Both the position numbers and the translations under genes were made by a program. From JARFQW01 sp963842955 (GTDB lineage: Bacteria; Pseudomonadota; Gammaproteobacteria; Steroidobacterales; XN24), in NCBI GenBank assembly GCA_963842955.1, contig CAWJIJ010000009.1:558001-622000 (forward strand): a stretch of DNA of 64,000 nucleotides. Direction: 5' to 3'. The stretch's first letter is position 1. Every line of letters begins with the position of its first letter. Of this stretch, positions 28,297 to 37,410 are shown one piece after another. Under the pieces are notes generated by a model that was given only the letters and a program-made list of their open reading frames with translations, made no database searches and had not been told where the DNA came from.

Positions 28297-28602
28297 ATGC
28301 GCCTGCTCACCGTTACGCTGGTCGCGATCCTGTTGCTGCTGCAGTATCCGCTGTGGATCGCCGATGATGGATTCCGGGCAATCTGGCGGCTGGATGATGC
28401 CATCGATGAACAGAGTGCCGAAAATGACCGGCTCGAAGCCCGGAACCAGGCACTGGGCGCCGAGGTGGACGACCTGAAGAAAGGGGTGGCGGCAGCGGAG
28501 GAGATCGCCCGCAGCGAGCTGGGGATGATCGGGCCCGATGAGACCCTTTATCTGGTGGCCGACCCGGAACCCGAAGCCGGGTCCACGATCGAGGTCCCGT
28601 GA
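28297..28602 (+). CDS. ftsB: Cell division protein FtsB
   Basis: Small bitopic divisome protein bridging FtsL and FtsQ. 101 residues: a short cytoplasmic start, one membrane helix (about residues 3-21, LLTVTLVAILLLLQYPLWI), then a periplasmic coiled coil (about 30-70). The tail contains ARSELGMIGPDETLYLV. The eno-ftsB-ispD-ispF order is standard. The stop overlaps the ispD GTG. Confidence 0.94.
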   Translation: MRLLTVTLVAILLLLQYPLWIADDGFRAIWRLDDAIDEQSAENDRLEARNQALGAEVDDLKKGVAAAEEIARSELGMIGPDETLYLVADPEPEAGSTIEVP

Positions 28603-29288
28603 CGAGCCGCTGCTGGGCCATCGTGCCGGCCGCCGGCGTCGGTGTACGCATGGGCGCCACTACGCCGAAACAGTATCTCGCCCTGGCCGGCAGGCCGGTG
28701 ATCGAATGGTCTCTGGCGCCGCTCGTGCGCTCGGCATCGGTGGCGGCTGTCGTTGTGGCGACGGCCCCCGGAGACCCGTTCTGGGAGGGCATTGCTGTCG
28801 GATCGGCCAAGTTGCGCCGCGTGGACGGCGGCCTGCGCCGGCAGGATTCGGTCCTTCAGGGCCTTCACGTACTTGAGGGAATCGCCGATCCCGAAGACTG
28901 GGCCTTGGTCCATGACGCCGCCCGGCCTTGCCTGGCGGACGAGGATCTGGCGGAACTCCTTGCCCGGGTGGAGGCTGATGGGCTCGGCGGACTGCTGGCC
29001 TGTCCCCTGCGGGATACCCTGAAGCACGCGTCGAGCGACGGTCGGGTTCGCCGGACCGTGCCACGGGACAATCTCTGGCAGGCGCTGACGCCGCAGGTGT
29101 TTCGATATGGTGCTCTTCGGACCGCCCTGGAATCGGCCGCCGAAGCGGGCATCGAGGTGACGGACGAGGCGTCAGCCATGGAGCTGGCGGGTCATTCCCC
29201 GCTGCTCGTGCCGGGCAACCCGGCCAATATCAAGATCACCCGGCCCGGCGACCTGGCCCTGGCATCGGCTTTTCTGGAGGGCAGATGA
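28599..29288 (+). CDS. ispD: 2-C-methyl-D-erythritol 4-phosphate cytidylyltransferase
   Basis: Third MEP-pathway step, making CDP-methylerythritol with CTP. 229 residues from GTG. CTP-binding VPAAGVGVRMGATTPKQYL near residue 8, VHDAARPCL near 105, and the C-terminal PGNPANIKITRPGDL. Four-base overlaps on both sides place it in a coupled ftsB-ispD-ispF-truD unit. Confidence 0.96.
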   Translation: MTSRCWAIVPAAGVGVRMGATTPKQYLALAGRPVIEWSLAPLVRSASVAAVVVATAPGDPFWEGIAVGSAKLRRVDGGLRRQDSVLQGLHVLEGIADPEDWALVHDAARPCLADEDLAELLARVEADGLGGLLACPLRDTLKHASSDGRVRRTVPRDNLWQALTPQVFRYGALRTALESAAEAGIEVTDEASAMELAGHSPLLVPGNPANIKITRPGDLALASAFLEGR

Positions 29289-29767
29289 CGGACCTGCGAA
29301 TTGGACACGGCTACGATGTGCATGCCTTCGGCCCCGGGGATCACGTCATCCTCGGCGGGGTCCGCATTGATCACGATGCGGGCCTCGTAGCGCATTCTGA
29401 CGGAGACGTCCTGTTGCACGCCATCTGTGACGCCCTCCTCGGGGCCGAGGGGCTGGGTGATATCGGCCGCCACTTTCCCGACACGGATCCCGGATTCGCC
29501 GACGCGGACAGTCGCGGTTTGCTGCGGGCCGTGGCCCGGCTGCTCTTAGAGCGAAACCGGCTCACGGCCAATGTCGACGCCACGGTCATTGCCACCGCGC
29601 CCAGGCTCGCGGTCCACGTGCCGAAAATGGCCGGGAACATCGCCGCAGACCTCGGCATCGACCCGGCCCGGGTCAACGTCAAGGCGACGACCACCGAGGG
29701 CCTGGGTCCGTTTGGCCGCCGGGAGGGCATCGGCGCGCACGCGGTGGTCCTCACCAGTGGCCGCTAG
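29285..29767 (+). CDS. ispF: 2-C-methyl-D-erythritol 2,4-cyclodiphosphate synthase
   Basis: Fifth MEP-pathway step. 160 residues. Zinc ligands in GYDVHAFG (Asp, His) and in the His of HSDGDVLLHAICDALLGA. GDIGRHFPDTDP and the C-terminal KATTTEGLGPFGRREGIGA are typical. The last 11 bases overlap truD. Confidence 0.97.
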   Translation: MTDLRIGHGYDVHAFGPGDHVILGGVRIDHDAGLVAHSDGDVLLHAICDALLGAEGLGDIGRHFPDTDPGFADADSRGLLRAVARLLLERNRLTANVDATVIATAPRLAVHVPKMAGNIAADLGIDPARVNVKATTTEGLGPFGRREGIGAHAVVLTSGR

Positions 29768-30815
29768 TGCCGGCCCACGGGGCCGCACCCACGCGTGGGG
29801 GCCGCCCTGCGGGACGGGCCGAATCCGCGTGCAAGCGGAAGACTTTCGGGTCGAGGAGGACCTCGGCTTCGAGCCCTCGGGCGAGGGCCACCACGCCTGG
29901 GTCGAGCTACGCAAGACCGGCACAAACACCGGCTGGGCGGCGGAGCAGCTCGCGAGGGCCTGGGGAGTACATCCCCGCCACGTGGGATTCGCGGGCAGCA
30001 AGGACCGATATGCGGTGACTACGCAATGGTTCAGCCTTCCGGGGGATGCGCCCGAAGGGCTCGCCGCCGGCGCCTCTGTCGGCGAGGGCCTGGAAGTCGT
30101 AACCCTGACGCGCCATGACCGGAAACTGCGTCGCGGCTGGCTTCGCGGCAACCGTTTCCGCATCCGGGTCGCCGGGCTTCAGGCGGACCGCGATTGTCTG
30201 GAAAACCGGCTGGCGCTGATCCAGACGGCAGGCGTTCCGAATTATTTCGGGGACCAGCGCTTCGGCCGCGACGGGGACAATCTGGAAAGGGCCCGGCGGT
30301 GGTTGGCGGGTGGTCCTGCACCGCGCAAGCGGACGGCCCGTTCATTCGCGCTGTCAGCTGCCCGTTCGCACCTGTTCAATGTGGTGCTCGCTGAGCGAGT
30401 GGCCGAGGGTAGCTGGAACACGATGATTGCCGGCGACGTGGCGCGTCTGGACGGGTCCAACAGCCAGTTCCCGGTTCCCGACGTGGACGACGAGATCCGG
30501 CGTCGCACCGCCGCAGCAGACTTGCATCCCTCCGGACCGCTATGGGGAAAGGGTGACCCCGGTACGACGGGCCTCGCGAGGGCCCTGGAGGACCGGGTCG
30601 CGGGTGCGGAAACGGAACTGTGCCACGGTCTCGAGGCTGAAACCCGGATGGATCGCCGGAGCCTTCGCGTGTGTCCGGGGGAGCTGACCTGGGATATAGG
30701 TGCCGCGAGTCTTGAGCTGGTTTTTTCGCTCCCCGCGGGCTCGTACGCCACGGTCGTGCTGGAGGCCCTGCTGAATATCGATGACTCCGGTCAGTCGGGC
30801 CGGGTCAGCTCCTGA
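29757..30815 (+). CDS. truD: tRNA pseudouridine(13) synthase TruD
   Basis: Converts U13 of tRNA(Glu) to pseudouridine. The GTG at 29757 is preferred; it overlaps ispF by 11 bases and gives 352 residues. The N-terminal region GRIRVQAEDFRVEEDLGFEP matches the family. The catalytic Asp lies in VGFAGSKDRYAVTTQWF near residue 85, and PNYFGDQRFGRDGDNLE follows. Its end overlaps the convergent smrB stop by 11 bases. Confidence 0.93.
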   Translation: MAASAGPRGRTHAWGPPCGTGRIRVQAEDFRVEEDLGFEPSGEGHHAWVELRKTGTNTGWAAEQLARAWGVHPRHVGFAGSKDRYAVTTQWFSLPGDAPEGLAAGASVGEGLEVVTLTRHDRKLRRGWLRGNRFRIRVAGLQADRDCLENRLALIQTAGVPNYFGDQRFGRDGDNLERARRWLAGGPAPRKRTARSFALSAARSHLFNVVLAERVAEGSWNTMIAGDVARLDGSNSQFPVPDVDDEIRRRTAAADLHPSGPLWGKGDPGTTGLARALEDRVAGAETELCHGLEAETRMDRRSLRVCPGELTWDIGAASLELVFSLPAGSYATVVLEALLNIDDSGQSGRVSS

Positions 30816-31338
30816 CCAGGACGTAGAGAGCGCCGGTACCCCCGTCCACCTGGCGGGCGGAGCAATAGGCCAGAACTTCATCCCGGTGCCGGAGCCATCG
30901 GCCTACCCGTCGCTTGATGACCGGGCCGGCCGGTCCGGATCCAAGCCCTTTGCCATGGATCACGCGCACGACCGAAAGCCCCAGGCGGGCGGATTCCTGG
31001 AGAAACTCGTGGACCGCTTCGCGCGCCTCGGCCGCGGTCAGGCCATGAAGGTCGAGCTCGGCGCCAATGCGATACCTGCCCCTGCGAAGTTTTCTGAACA
31101 CCGTAACGGGCACCCCGTCCCTCCGGAAGGTCAGCTCGTCGCCCGTCTCAACGTCGCCGGGCTCTGGTCCGGCCTCCAGGCTGGCCGTGAGCACCTCGCG
31201 GATTTCCGCGCGGCTGAAATGGGGCTCCGGCTCCGGCGGTGTCCGGCCCGATTCGGCGCGATCGGATTTCAGGCGGTTGACATCGGCCATGGCCTCGCGA
31301 AACAGGTTGGCTTCATCGTCAAAGGGTGAGTCAGTCAC
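30805..31338 (-). CDS. smrB: Smr-domain endonuclease SmrB
   Basis: SmrB family proteins cut mRNA at collided ribosomes. The GTG at 31338 is chosen because GAGGGGAC lies 4-8 bases upstream; it gives 177 residues starting VTDSPFDDEANLFREAM. An N-terminal ribosome-binding helix precedes the Smr domain. Domain motifs: ELDLHGLTAAEAREAV near residue 90 and VRVIHGKGLGSGPAGP near 120. It is convergent with truD and divergent from surE. Confidence 0.9.
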   Translation of the reverse strand: MTDSPFDDEANLFREAMADVNRLKSDRAESGRTPPEPEPHFSRAEIREVLTASLEAGPEPGDVETGDELTFRRDGVPVTVFRKLRRGRYRIGAELDLHGLTAAEAREAVHEFLQESARLGLSVVRVIHGKGLGSGPAGPVIKRRVGRWLRHRDEVLAYCSARQVDGGTGALYVLVRS

Positions 31339-31399
31339 TGGTTGTCCCCTCGACCGGCGGTTATAGTTGCCGGAATTCGGGCCTCTCGCCGCCAGATCC

Positions 31400-32164
31400 T
31401 TGAAGATACTTCTTAGCAACGACGACGGCTACCGCGCCGGGGGGCTGCGCTGCCTGGCACGGTCCGTGGCCGAGGTGGCCGATACCGTCACGGTCGCTCC
31501 GGATCGTGACCGCAGCGGGGCCAGCAATTCCCTGACCCTGGACTCTCCGCTGCGGGTGACGGAAGTCGGGGCGAACGAGTATTCGGTCAACGGCACGCCG
31601 ACCGACTGCGTCCACCTGGCTGTCACCGGTCTGCTCGAGGTCGAGCCGGACATGGTGATTTCCGGAATCAATCACGGCGCCAATCTGGGCGACGACGTCC
31701 TTTACTCGGGCACCGTGGCAGCCGCCATGGAGGGACGCTTCCTTGGCTTGCCGGCCATCGCGGTGTCGCTCGTTCAAAAGGGCAATGGTCATTTCGATAC
31801 GGCCGCCGCCGTTATCCGCCTGCTGCTGGAAAGGATGGATGCGGAGCCATTGCCGGCGACCACCATACTCAACATCAACGTGCCTGATATACCGCTTGCC
31901 GAGCTGAAGGGGCTTGAAGCCACCCGGCTGGGGCATCGCCATAAGGCCGAACCGGTGGTCAAGTCCCGGGATCCCAGGGGACGAACCGTCTACTGGGTCG
32001 GCCCGGCCGGCCCGGAGCAGGACGCGGGTCCGGGTACTGATTTCGCGGCCATCGCCGCGGGCTATGTTTCCGTTACGCCGCTGCAGGTGGATCTGACCCG
32101 GCATGACGAGGTACAAGAGATCGCGTCCTGGATGGATCGGGGTGACCATGATTTCCAAGGGTGA
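31400..32164 (+). CDS. surE: 5'-nucleotidase SurE
   Basis: Nucleoside 5'- and 3'-phosphatase with exopolyphosphatase activity, linked to stationary-phase survival. TTG at 31400 gives 254 residues beginning LKILLSNDDGYRAGGL, with the metal-binding Asp pair at D8-D9. A second in-frame TTG at 31367 would add 11 residues. Further motifs: VTVAPDRDRSGASNSLTL, VISGINHGANLGDDVLYSGT. The order surE-pcm-DedA-like-nlpD-rpoS is a conserved stationary-phase cluster. Confidence 0.94.
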   Translation: MKILLSNDDGYRAGGLRCLARSVAEVADTVTVAPDRDRSGASNSLTLDSPLRVTEVGANEYSVNGTPTDCVHLAVTGLLEVEPDMVISGINHGANLGDDVLYSGTVAAAMEGRFLGLPAIAVSLVQKGNGHFDTAAAVIRLLLERMDAEPLPATTILNINVPDIPLAELKGLEATRLGHRHKAEPVVKSRDPRGRTVYWVGPAGPEQDAGPGTDFAAIAAGYVSVTPLQVDLTRHDEVQEIASWMDRGDHDFQG

Positions 32165-32816
32165 TCGGCGCGGGATCGGTATGACCTCGGCCCGGACCCG
32201 CGAGCGGCTCGTGGAGCGGCTGCGGACGGCGGGCATTCGTGACGAGGCCGTGCTGGACCTCATACGCGAAGTACCGCGTCACCTGTTTGTGGACGAGGCG
32301 CTGTCCAGCCGCGCATACGAGGATACGGCCCTGCCGATAGGTCATGGCCAGACTATCTCCCAGCCCTATGTTGTCGCGCGCATGACAGAGGCACTGACGA
32401 ACGGGCGCAGGCTGAAGCGCGTTCTCGAGGTGGGTACAGGTTGCGGCTACCAGACCGCCATGCTGGCGAGCCTTGCCGACGAGATTTTCACGATCGAACG
32501 GCTTGAGCCCCTTGGCCGCAGAGCCCGCCAGCGACTCAAGGAGCTCGGCATTTTTAACGTTCGTTTCAGGATCGGCGATGGCTGGCAGGGCTGGGCCGCG
32601 AATGCGCCCTACGACGGGATTATCGTGACCGCCGCGCCGCCGGAGGTTCCCGAGGCGCTTCTTGCTCAGCTGGGCGAGGGCGGGCGCCTTGTCATTCCGG
32701 TGGGTCCGCGGGGCCGCCAGGAACTGACCTGCATAGAGCGCCGGGGCAGTCGCCTGGAGGAGTCTTCTCTCGGACTCGTCAGCTTCGTTCCCCTGGTTCA
32801 TGGCCGCCAGCAGTGA
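32148..32816 (+). CDS. pcm: Protein-L-isoaspartate O-methyltransferase
   Basis: Repairs isoaspartyl damage in ageing proteins using SAM. ATG 32148 gives 222 residues; ATG 32181 (MTSARTRERLVERLR) would match the 208-residue E. coli protein more closely. Conserved ALPIGHGQTISQPYVVARMT, SAM-binding VLEVGTGCGYQTAM and YDGIIVTAAPPEVPEALL. It overlaps surE by 17 bases and the next gene by 4. Confidence 0.94.
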   Translation: MISKGDRRGIGMTSARTRERLVERLRTAGIRDEAVLDLIREVPRHLFVDEALSSRAYEDTALPIGHGQTISQPYVVARMTEALTNGRRLKRVLEVGTGCGYQTAMLASLADEIFTIERLEPLGRRARQRLKELGIFNVRFRIGDGWQGWAANAPYDGIIVTAAPPEVPEALLAQLGEGGRLVIPVGPRGRQELTCIERRGSRLEESSLGLVSFVPLVHGRQQ

Positions 32817-33391
32817 AACTGTTCGAACCACTCTACGATCGTGTCCTGGCATGGTCAGCAAAGCCACGCGCGCCCTGGTTTCTCGGTGGACTGAGCTTCG
32901 CGGAATCGTCGTTTTTCCCGGTGCCTCCCGATGTCATGCTGGCGCCGATGGTGCTTGCACGGCCCGAACGCGCCAACCGCCTTGCCCTTCTGACGACCCT
33001 GACGTCGGTGGCGGGAGGCTTCGCGGGATACCTGATCGGCTTTTTCGCCCTCGACCTGGTCGAGCCGATCCTGCGCAATGCCGGCTACTGGGACAACTAC
33101 CTTCGGGTGAGCAGCTGGTTCAAGGACTGGGGCTTCTGGGCCGTCCTGGCGGCCGGCTTCTCGCCGATACCCTACAAGCTGTTCACCATTGCGGCCGGGA
33201 CGATGCACATGCCGCTGCTGCCGTTTCTGCTGGCAAGTATTGTCGGGCGGGGTGCGCGCTTCTTTCTCGTCGCGAACCTGGTACGTATTGGCGGCCCGCC
33301 GATGGAGGCCCGCCTGAAGCAACACGTCGAGGTTCTGGGATGGGCCCTCGTGGTCATTCTGGTCATCGCCTGGCTGATTTTCCGGCACTGA
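32813..33391 (+). CDS. YqaA/DedA-like membrane protein (VTT domain)
   Basis: 192 residues from a GTG overlapping the pcm stop. Four to five hydrophobic segments surround the DedA-type motifs: FAESSFFPVPPDVMLAPMV near residues 29-47 and the C-terminal GFSPIPYKLFTIAAGTM near 113-129. DedA relatives have been linked to lipid flipping and membrane-potential homeostasis. The precise substrate of this subfamily is not known. This position between pcm and nlpD is common in gammaproteobacteria. Confidence 0.85.
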   Translation: MKLFEPLYDRVLAWSAKPRAPWFLGGLSFAESSFFPVPPDVMLAPMVLARPERANRLALLTTLTSVAGGFAGYLIGFFALDLVEPILRNAGYWDNYLRVSSWFKDWGFWAVLAAGFSPIPYKLFTIAAGTMHMPLLPFLLASIVGRGARFFLVANLVRIGGPPMEARLKQHVEVLGWALVVILVIAWLIFRH

Positions 33392-34110
33392 AACGGCGTC
33401 TTCGCGCCCTCTCGATCGCGCTGGCCGCGTCGATCCTTGCAGGCTGTGCGTCCGCGCTGTCCTGGGATCCGGGCAGCTACACCGTGCAGGCGGGGGACAC
33501 GCTTTACGAGATCGCTTTTCGCTATAGCCTGGACTACCGGGACCTGGCGGCATGGAACGGCCTCGGCGACGGATCCATGATTCGGCCGGGACAAACCCTC
33601 AGGCTCTCGCCACCCGCTGGTGACCGGGCCTCCGCCTCGCGGTCCGCGTCGGCCTCTGCCCCGGCGGCACGATCACGCCCCGCCTCGACGTCATCTTCCA
33701 GGGCCCAGGCACGCGCCCCTGCAGCGACGGCCAAAGCGCCCGGAGACTGGCGCTGGCCGACGACCGGTCGGGTCCTGTCCGCATTCGGGAGGAATCCGAA
33801 GAACCCGAACGGCCTCCAGATCGGCGGCACGGCGGGGCAGGAGATCCGGGCCGCTGCGGGCGGGGAGGTGGTCTACAGCGGAAGTGGACTTATCGGATAC
33901 GGTCAGCTTATTATCGTTAAACATAGTGAGGCCTACCTGAGCGCTTACGGACACAACCGGGAGCTCAGCGTACGGGAGGGCCAGCGGGTAGCCGCAGGCC
34001 AGGTCATAGCCTCAATGGGTGAGGGCCCAGGCAAGACGCCACTCCTTCATTTCGAGATCAGGCGAAACGGCAAGCCGGTAGACCCGATTCTCTTCCTGCC
34101 GGCACGCTAG
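33340..34110 (+). CDS. nlpD: Lipoprotein NlpD (LysM + LytM-like amidase activator)
   Basis: Activates the AmiC-type amidase that splits septal peptidoglycan. The lipobox LAASILAGC places the lipidated Cys at about residue 36 from the ATG at 33340, an unusually long n-region. A CTG at 33388 that overlaps the previous stop would give a typical short signal. LysM domain: YTVQAGDTLYEIAFRYSLD. The C-terminal M23 domain is degenerate: NGLQIGG in place of a His/Asp zinc site, and LHFEIRR in place of HxH. This is as expected for NlpD, which is not itself a hydrolase. The Ala/Ser/Arg-rich linker is low complexity. It precedes rpoS, whose main promoter often lies within nlpD. Confidence 0.88.
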   Translation: MGPRGHSGHRLADFPALKRRLRALSIALAASILAGCASALSWDPGSYTVQAGDTLYEIAFRYSLDYRDLAAWNGLGDGSMIRPGQTLRLSPPAGDRASASRSASASAPAARSRPASTSSSRAQARAPAATAKAPGDWRWPTTGRVLSAFGRNPKNPNGLQIGGTAGQEIRAAAGGEVVYSGSGLIGYGQLIIVKHSEAYLSAYGHNRELSVREGQRVAAGQVIASMGEGPGKTPLLHFEIRRNGKPVDPILFLPAR

Positions 34111-34177
34111 CGGCGACCTCGCCAGGACCGGCGAAAGGGCCTTGGCCCAGGACAAAAAATTCGAATGGGGGGATGCC

Positions 34178-35167
34178 ATGTCGGCACGACACGGTAGTGG
34201 TGGTGGTCTGTCCAGCGAATCCGCCGGGCTCAAACAAGATGATTCTGACGAGTCCGTGGCACCCGGCGCCGAAGCCGGAGGTTTTCCGGAGGCCGTGCGC
34301 AGGAGTGGCCGGCGTGTGAGCTACGGATCCAGGGATCAGATGGATGCCACTCGCCTGTACCTTTCCGAGATCGGTTTTGCTCCGCTACTGAGTGCCGAGG
34401 AAGAGGTCTATTATTCCCGTCGCGCCCGACGGGGTGACGAGTCGTCCCGCAAGCGGATGATTGAAAGCAACCTTCGGCTGGTGGTCAAGATCGCGCGTCG
34501 GTACATGAATCGCGGATTGCCGTTGCTCGACCTCATCGAGGAAGGGAATCTGGGACTTATCCACGCGGTCAAAAAATTCGATCCCGAGAAGGGGTTCCGG
34601 TTTTCCACCTATGCGACATGGTGGATTCGCCAGACCATCGAGCGGGCCCTGATGAACCAGACCCGCACCATTCGGCTGCCGATCCACGTGGTCAAGGAAA
34701 TCAACTCTTTCCTTCGGGCATCCCGCAGGCTGGCTCAGGAGTTCGACCGGGATCCGACGCCGGACGAGATCGCTGAACTGCTGGACAAGCCGGCCGAGGA
34801 AGTTGACCGCCTGCTGGGTCTCAATGAGCGAATGAGCACGGCCGCGAGCACGGCGACCCGGGATGGCGAGCGCAGTCTGCTCGATGCCATACCGGATGAC
34901 CAGGCGCTGGATCCGTCTGAGCAGATTCAGGCCGACGACCTGCACCAGGTGCTGGAGAAATGGCTCGTTCGCCTGTCGGACAAGCAGCGGGCCGTGGTGG
35001 AGCGGCGTTTTGGCCTGCATGGTTACGAGAAGGCGACCCTCGAACAGGTGGGAGCGGAAATTGGTGTGACCCGGGAACGGGTCCGCCAGATACAGATGGA
35101 CGCGCTCGCCCGGCTGCGCTCCATTCTGGAAAGCCAGGGTGTATCCGGCGACAGCCTTTTCGACTGA
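34178..35167 (+). CDS. rpoS: RNA polymerase sigma factor RpoS
   Basis: General stress and stationary-phase sigma factor. The ATG at 34178 is preferred because a run of six G lies 6-10 bases upstream; a TTG at 34142 would extend it. 329 residues. Region 1.2 MDATRLYLSEIGFAPLLSAE, regions 2.1-2.4 with LVVKIARRYMNRGLPLLDLI and FSTYATWWIRQTIERA, and region 4.2 with TRERVRQIQMDALARLR. The short N-terminus and the nlpD location support RpoS rather than RpoD. Confidence 0.95.
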   Translation: MSARHGSGGGLSSESAGLKQDDSDESVAPGAEAGGFPEAVRRSGRRVSYGSRDQMDATRLYLSEIGFAPLLSAEEEVYYSRRARRGDESSRKRMIESNLRLVVKIARRYMNRGLPLLDLIEEGNLGLIHAVKKFDPEKGFRFSTYATWWIRQTIERALMNQTRTIRLPIHVVKEINSFLRASRRLAQEFDRDPTPDEIAELLDKPAEEVDRLLGLNERMSTAASTATRDGERSLLDAIPDDQALDPSEQIQADDLHQVLEKWLVRLSDKQRAVVERRFGLHGYEKATLEQVGAEIGVTRERVRQIQMDALARLRSILESQGVSGDSLFD

Positions 35168-35187
35168 CGGTTCCGTCCGCCCATGGG

Positions 35188-35209
35188 GCCGCGCGCCGGT
35201 TGGCGCGGC
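35188..35209. terminator. GC-rich hairpin between convergent rpoS and the Mth938-like gene
   Basis: GCCGCGC (35188-35194) and GCGCGGC (35203-35209) can form a 7-bp stem with an 8-base loop, 21 bases after the rpoS stop. There is no T-tract, so termination efficiency is uncertain. Confidence 0.35.
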
Positions 35210-35220
35210 GGATTCCCCGA

Positions 35221-35598
35221 TCAGCGCGTCTCAATAATCAATGCTGCGACGACGGCGCGGTCTTCATGGGCCAGCACGTTGTAGGTCCTACAGGCCGCTG
35301 CCGTATCCATGGCTTCGAATCCGATCCTGTGCCTGGACAGTTCCGCGAGCAGGGCGGCATCGGGGAAGCGGGTTTTGGCCCCGGTTCCTAAAAGCAGTAT
35401 TTCCGGCTTCAGCCGCAGGGCGGGTTCGAGTAACGACAGGCTCACTGACTCGACGGATGCCACTGGCCACTCTGAGACCAGTTCAGCGACACTGACGATC
35501 AGGCTCGAAGCAAACCGCCGCTCGCCTATGCGCACCTCGTCGCGTGTCACCGCCGAGATGATGTTCGCTGTATCGTTTGTTTCGAGAGTGAACCGCAT
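35221..35598 (-). CDS. Mth938-like domain protein (DUF498 family)
   Basis: 125 residues starting MRFTLETNDTANIIS. Pattern of the Mth938/NDUFAF3 fold: FASSLIVSVAELVSEWPV, then LLLGTGAKTRFPDAALLAEL and a C-terminal RTYNVLAHEDRAVVAALI. Mitochondrial NDUFAF3 assists complex I assembly; the bacterial function is not established. Divergent from recJ with only 21 bases between the starts. Confidence 0.82.
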   Translation of the reverse strand: MRFTLETNDTANIISAVTRDEVRIGERRFASSLIVSVAELVSEWPVASVESVSLSLLEPALRLKPEILLLGTGAKTRFPDAALLAELSRHRIGFEAMDTAAACRTYNVLAHEDRAVVAALIIETR

Positions 35599-35619
35599 CT
35601 GTCTACGTTACGTGATCTC

Positions 35620-37365
35620 ATGAAAAAGCTGAACGACGGCCGGCCCATTCGGCGCCGGGATGCTGAACCGGACCACCTGAACCGCCTCGGGCACCTCGAC
35701 CCGCTCCTCGCCAGACTGTTCGCAGCCCGGGGAGTAACGGATCCGGAGGAGCTGAGGCTAGAGCTGAGACGGCTTGTTCCGGTCGGCACGCTGGAAGGCG
35801 TGGCGGCCGCCGCGGAGCTGATTGCAGAGCATCTGCGCGCCGGGCGACGACTCCTCGTTGTCGGTGACTTCGATGCCGACGGTGCGACGAGCACCGCTCT
35901 GATGGTCCGGGTACTGCGAGGCTGCGGTGCCGACGTGCAGTACCTGCTGCCCAATCGTTTCGTGCACGGCTACGGGCTGAGCCCGGGCCTGGTCGAGGAA
36001 GCGAGGGCTCTGGATCCGGCGTTGATCATCACCGTTGACTCGGGCATTGCCTGCAATCCCGGCGTGACCGCTGCCAGGTCCGCTGGAATCGATGTCCTGG
36101 TAACGGATCACCATCTGCCGCCGAGCGAGCTGCCCCCGGCCAATGTCATCGTCAACCCCAATCTCGAAGGTTCGAGCTTCGCCAGCCGCACGCTGGCCGG
36201 CGTGGGAGTTGCGTTCTACGTTATGGCTGCGCTCGTTCGCCGGCTCGACGAGGAGGGCTGGTTCTCGGCCAGGAATGAGTCCCCGCCCAAACCTGGCCGC
36301 TGGCTTGACCTGGTCGCGCTGGGCACGGTGGCCGACATGGTGCCGCTGGACGGCAACAACCGGATCCTCGTGGACGAGGGTCTGAAGCGGCTGCGAGCCG
36401 GCCGCGGCACACCCGGAATCTCGGCTCTGCTCCAGGCTGCAGGCCGTAATCAGAAACAGACGGTGGCCTCGGACCTGGGTTTCGCGGCCGGGCCGCGCTT
36501 GAATGCCGCCGGTCGGCTGGACGATATGTCGGTCGGCGTCGAGTGCCTTTTGGCGGACGATGTCGCCGCAGCCGCTCGCCTGGCAGCGGAACTGTCAGAT
36601 CTTAACGCCGAGCGCAAGGACATCGAGAAACGGATGCAGGAGGAAGCCCTCGACTCGGTGGACCAGCTGGTTTCCCGGATCGGCGGCGCCGATCTTCCGG
36701 TCGTCCTTTGTCTCCATGAGAAAAACTGGCACGCGGGCGTGGTGGGCCTCGTTGCGTCGCGGGTCAAGGACCGTACCCATCGCCCCGTCGTGGCGTTTGC
36801 AGCAGACGGAGAAGGGCTGTTGAAAGGCTCCGCAAGGTCCGTTCGCGGGCTCCACATCCGGGATGTTCTCGCTGATGTGGACGCGCGCCATCCAGGCCTC
36901 GTCGAGCGTTTCGGCGGTCACGCAATGGCCGCGGGCCTGACCCTGAACGCGGCGTCCTTGCCGGATTTTCGGCGGGCGCTCGATGCTGCAGTGACCTCTA
37001 GGGTCGCTGGCGCCGATCTCTCCGGAGAGATCGTGACCGACGGGGAGCTGCCGGCCGACCGGATGGATCTTCGAACAGCGGAGCTGCTGCGTGCGGCCGG
37101 TCCGTGGGGCCAGGGCTTTCCCGAGCCCTTGTTCGACGGCCTGTTCAAAGTGCGTGAGGCGCGGGTGGTGGGGGAGCGTCACCTGCGGTGCCTGCTCCAG
37201 CCCGAGGGTGGCAGGGCGGTTGTCCAGGGCATCGGATTCGGCCTCGGTGGTCCGGGCCACCCCTTGCCCGGCGCCCTGGTACGTGCCGTCTATCGGCTGG
37301 ACGTGAATGAGTATCGCGGGATTCGTGCGGCACAGCTCGTGGTGGAGCACCTGGAGGCCGTCTGA
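35620..37365 (+). CDS. recJ: Single-stranded-DNA-specific exonuclease RecJ
   Basis: 5'-3' exonuclease in RecF-pathway and mismatch repair. 581 residues. DHH-type metal motifs: VVGDFDADGATSTALMVR near residue 85, LIITVDSGIA near 131, and VLVTDHHLPPSELP near 155. The DHHA1 region includes GFAAGPRLNAAGRLDDMSVG and RFGGHAMAAGLTL, and an OB domain follows near the C-terminus. No clear ribosome-binding site precedes the ATG. Confidence 0.95.
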   Translation: MKKLNDGRPIRRRDAEPDHLNRLGHLDPLLARLFAARGVTDPEELRLELRRLVPVGTLEGVAAAAELIAEHLRAGRRLLVVGDFDADGATSTALMVRVLRGCGADVQYLLPNRFVHGYGLSPGLVEEARALDPALIITVDSGIACNPGVTAARSAGIDVLVTDHHLPPSELPPANVIVNPNLEGSSFASRTLAGVGVAFYVMAALVRRLDEEGWFSARNESPPKPGRWLDLVALGTVADMVPLDGNNRILVDEGLKRLRAGRGTPGISALLQAAGRNQKQTVASDLGFAAGPRLNAAGRLDDMSVGVECLLADDVAAAARLAAELSDLNAERKDIEKRMQEEALDSVDQLVSRIGGADLPVVLCLHEKNWHAGVVGLVASRVKDRTHRPVVAFAADGEGLLKGSARSVRGLHIRDVLADVDARHPGLVERFGGHAMAAGLTLNAASLPDFRRALDAAVTSRVAGADLSGEIVTDGELPADRMDLRTAELLRAAGPWGQGFPEPLFDGLFKVREARVVGERHLRCLLQPEGGRAVVQGIGFGLGGPGHPLPGALVRAVYRLDVNEYRGIRAAQLVVEHLEAV

Positions 37366-37410
37366 GGCTGCGCAGGCTGGCCGGGAACGCCCTTGGGCCT
37401 GCCTGGAGCG

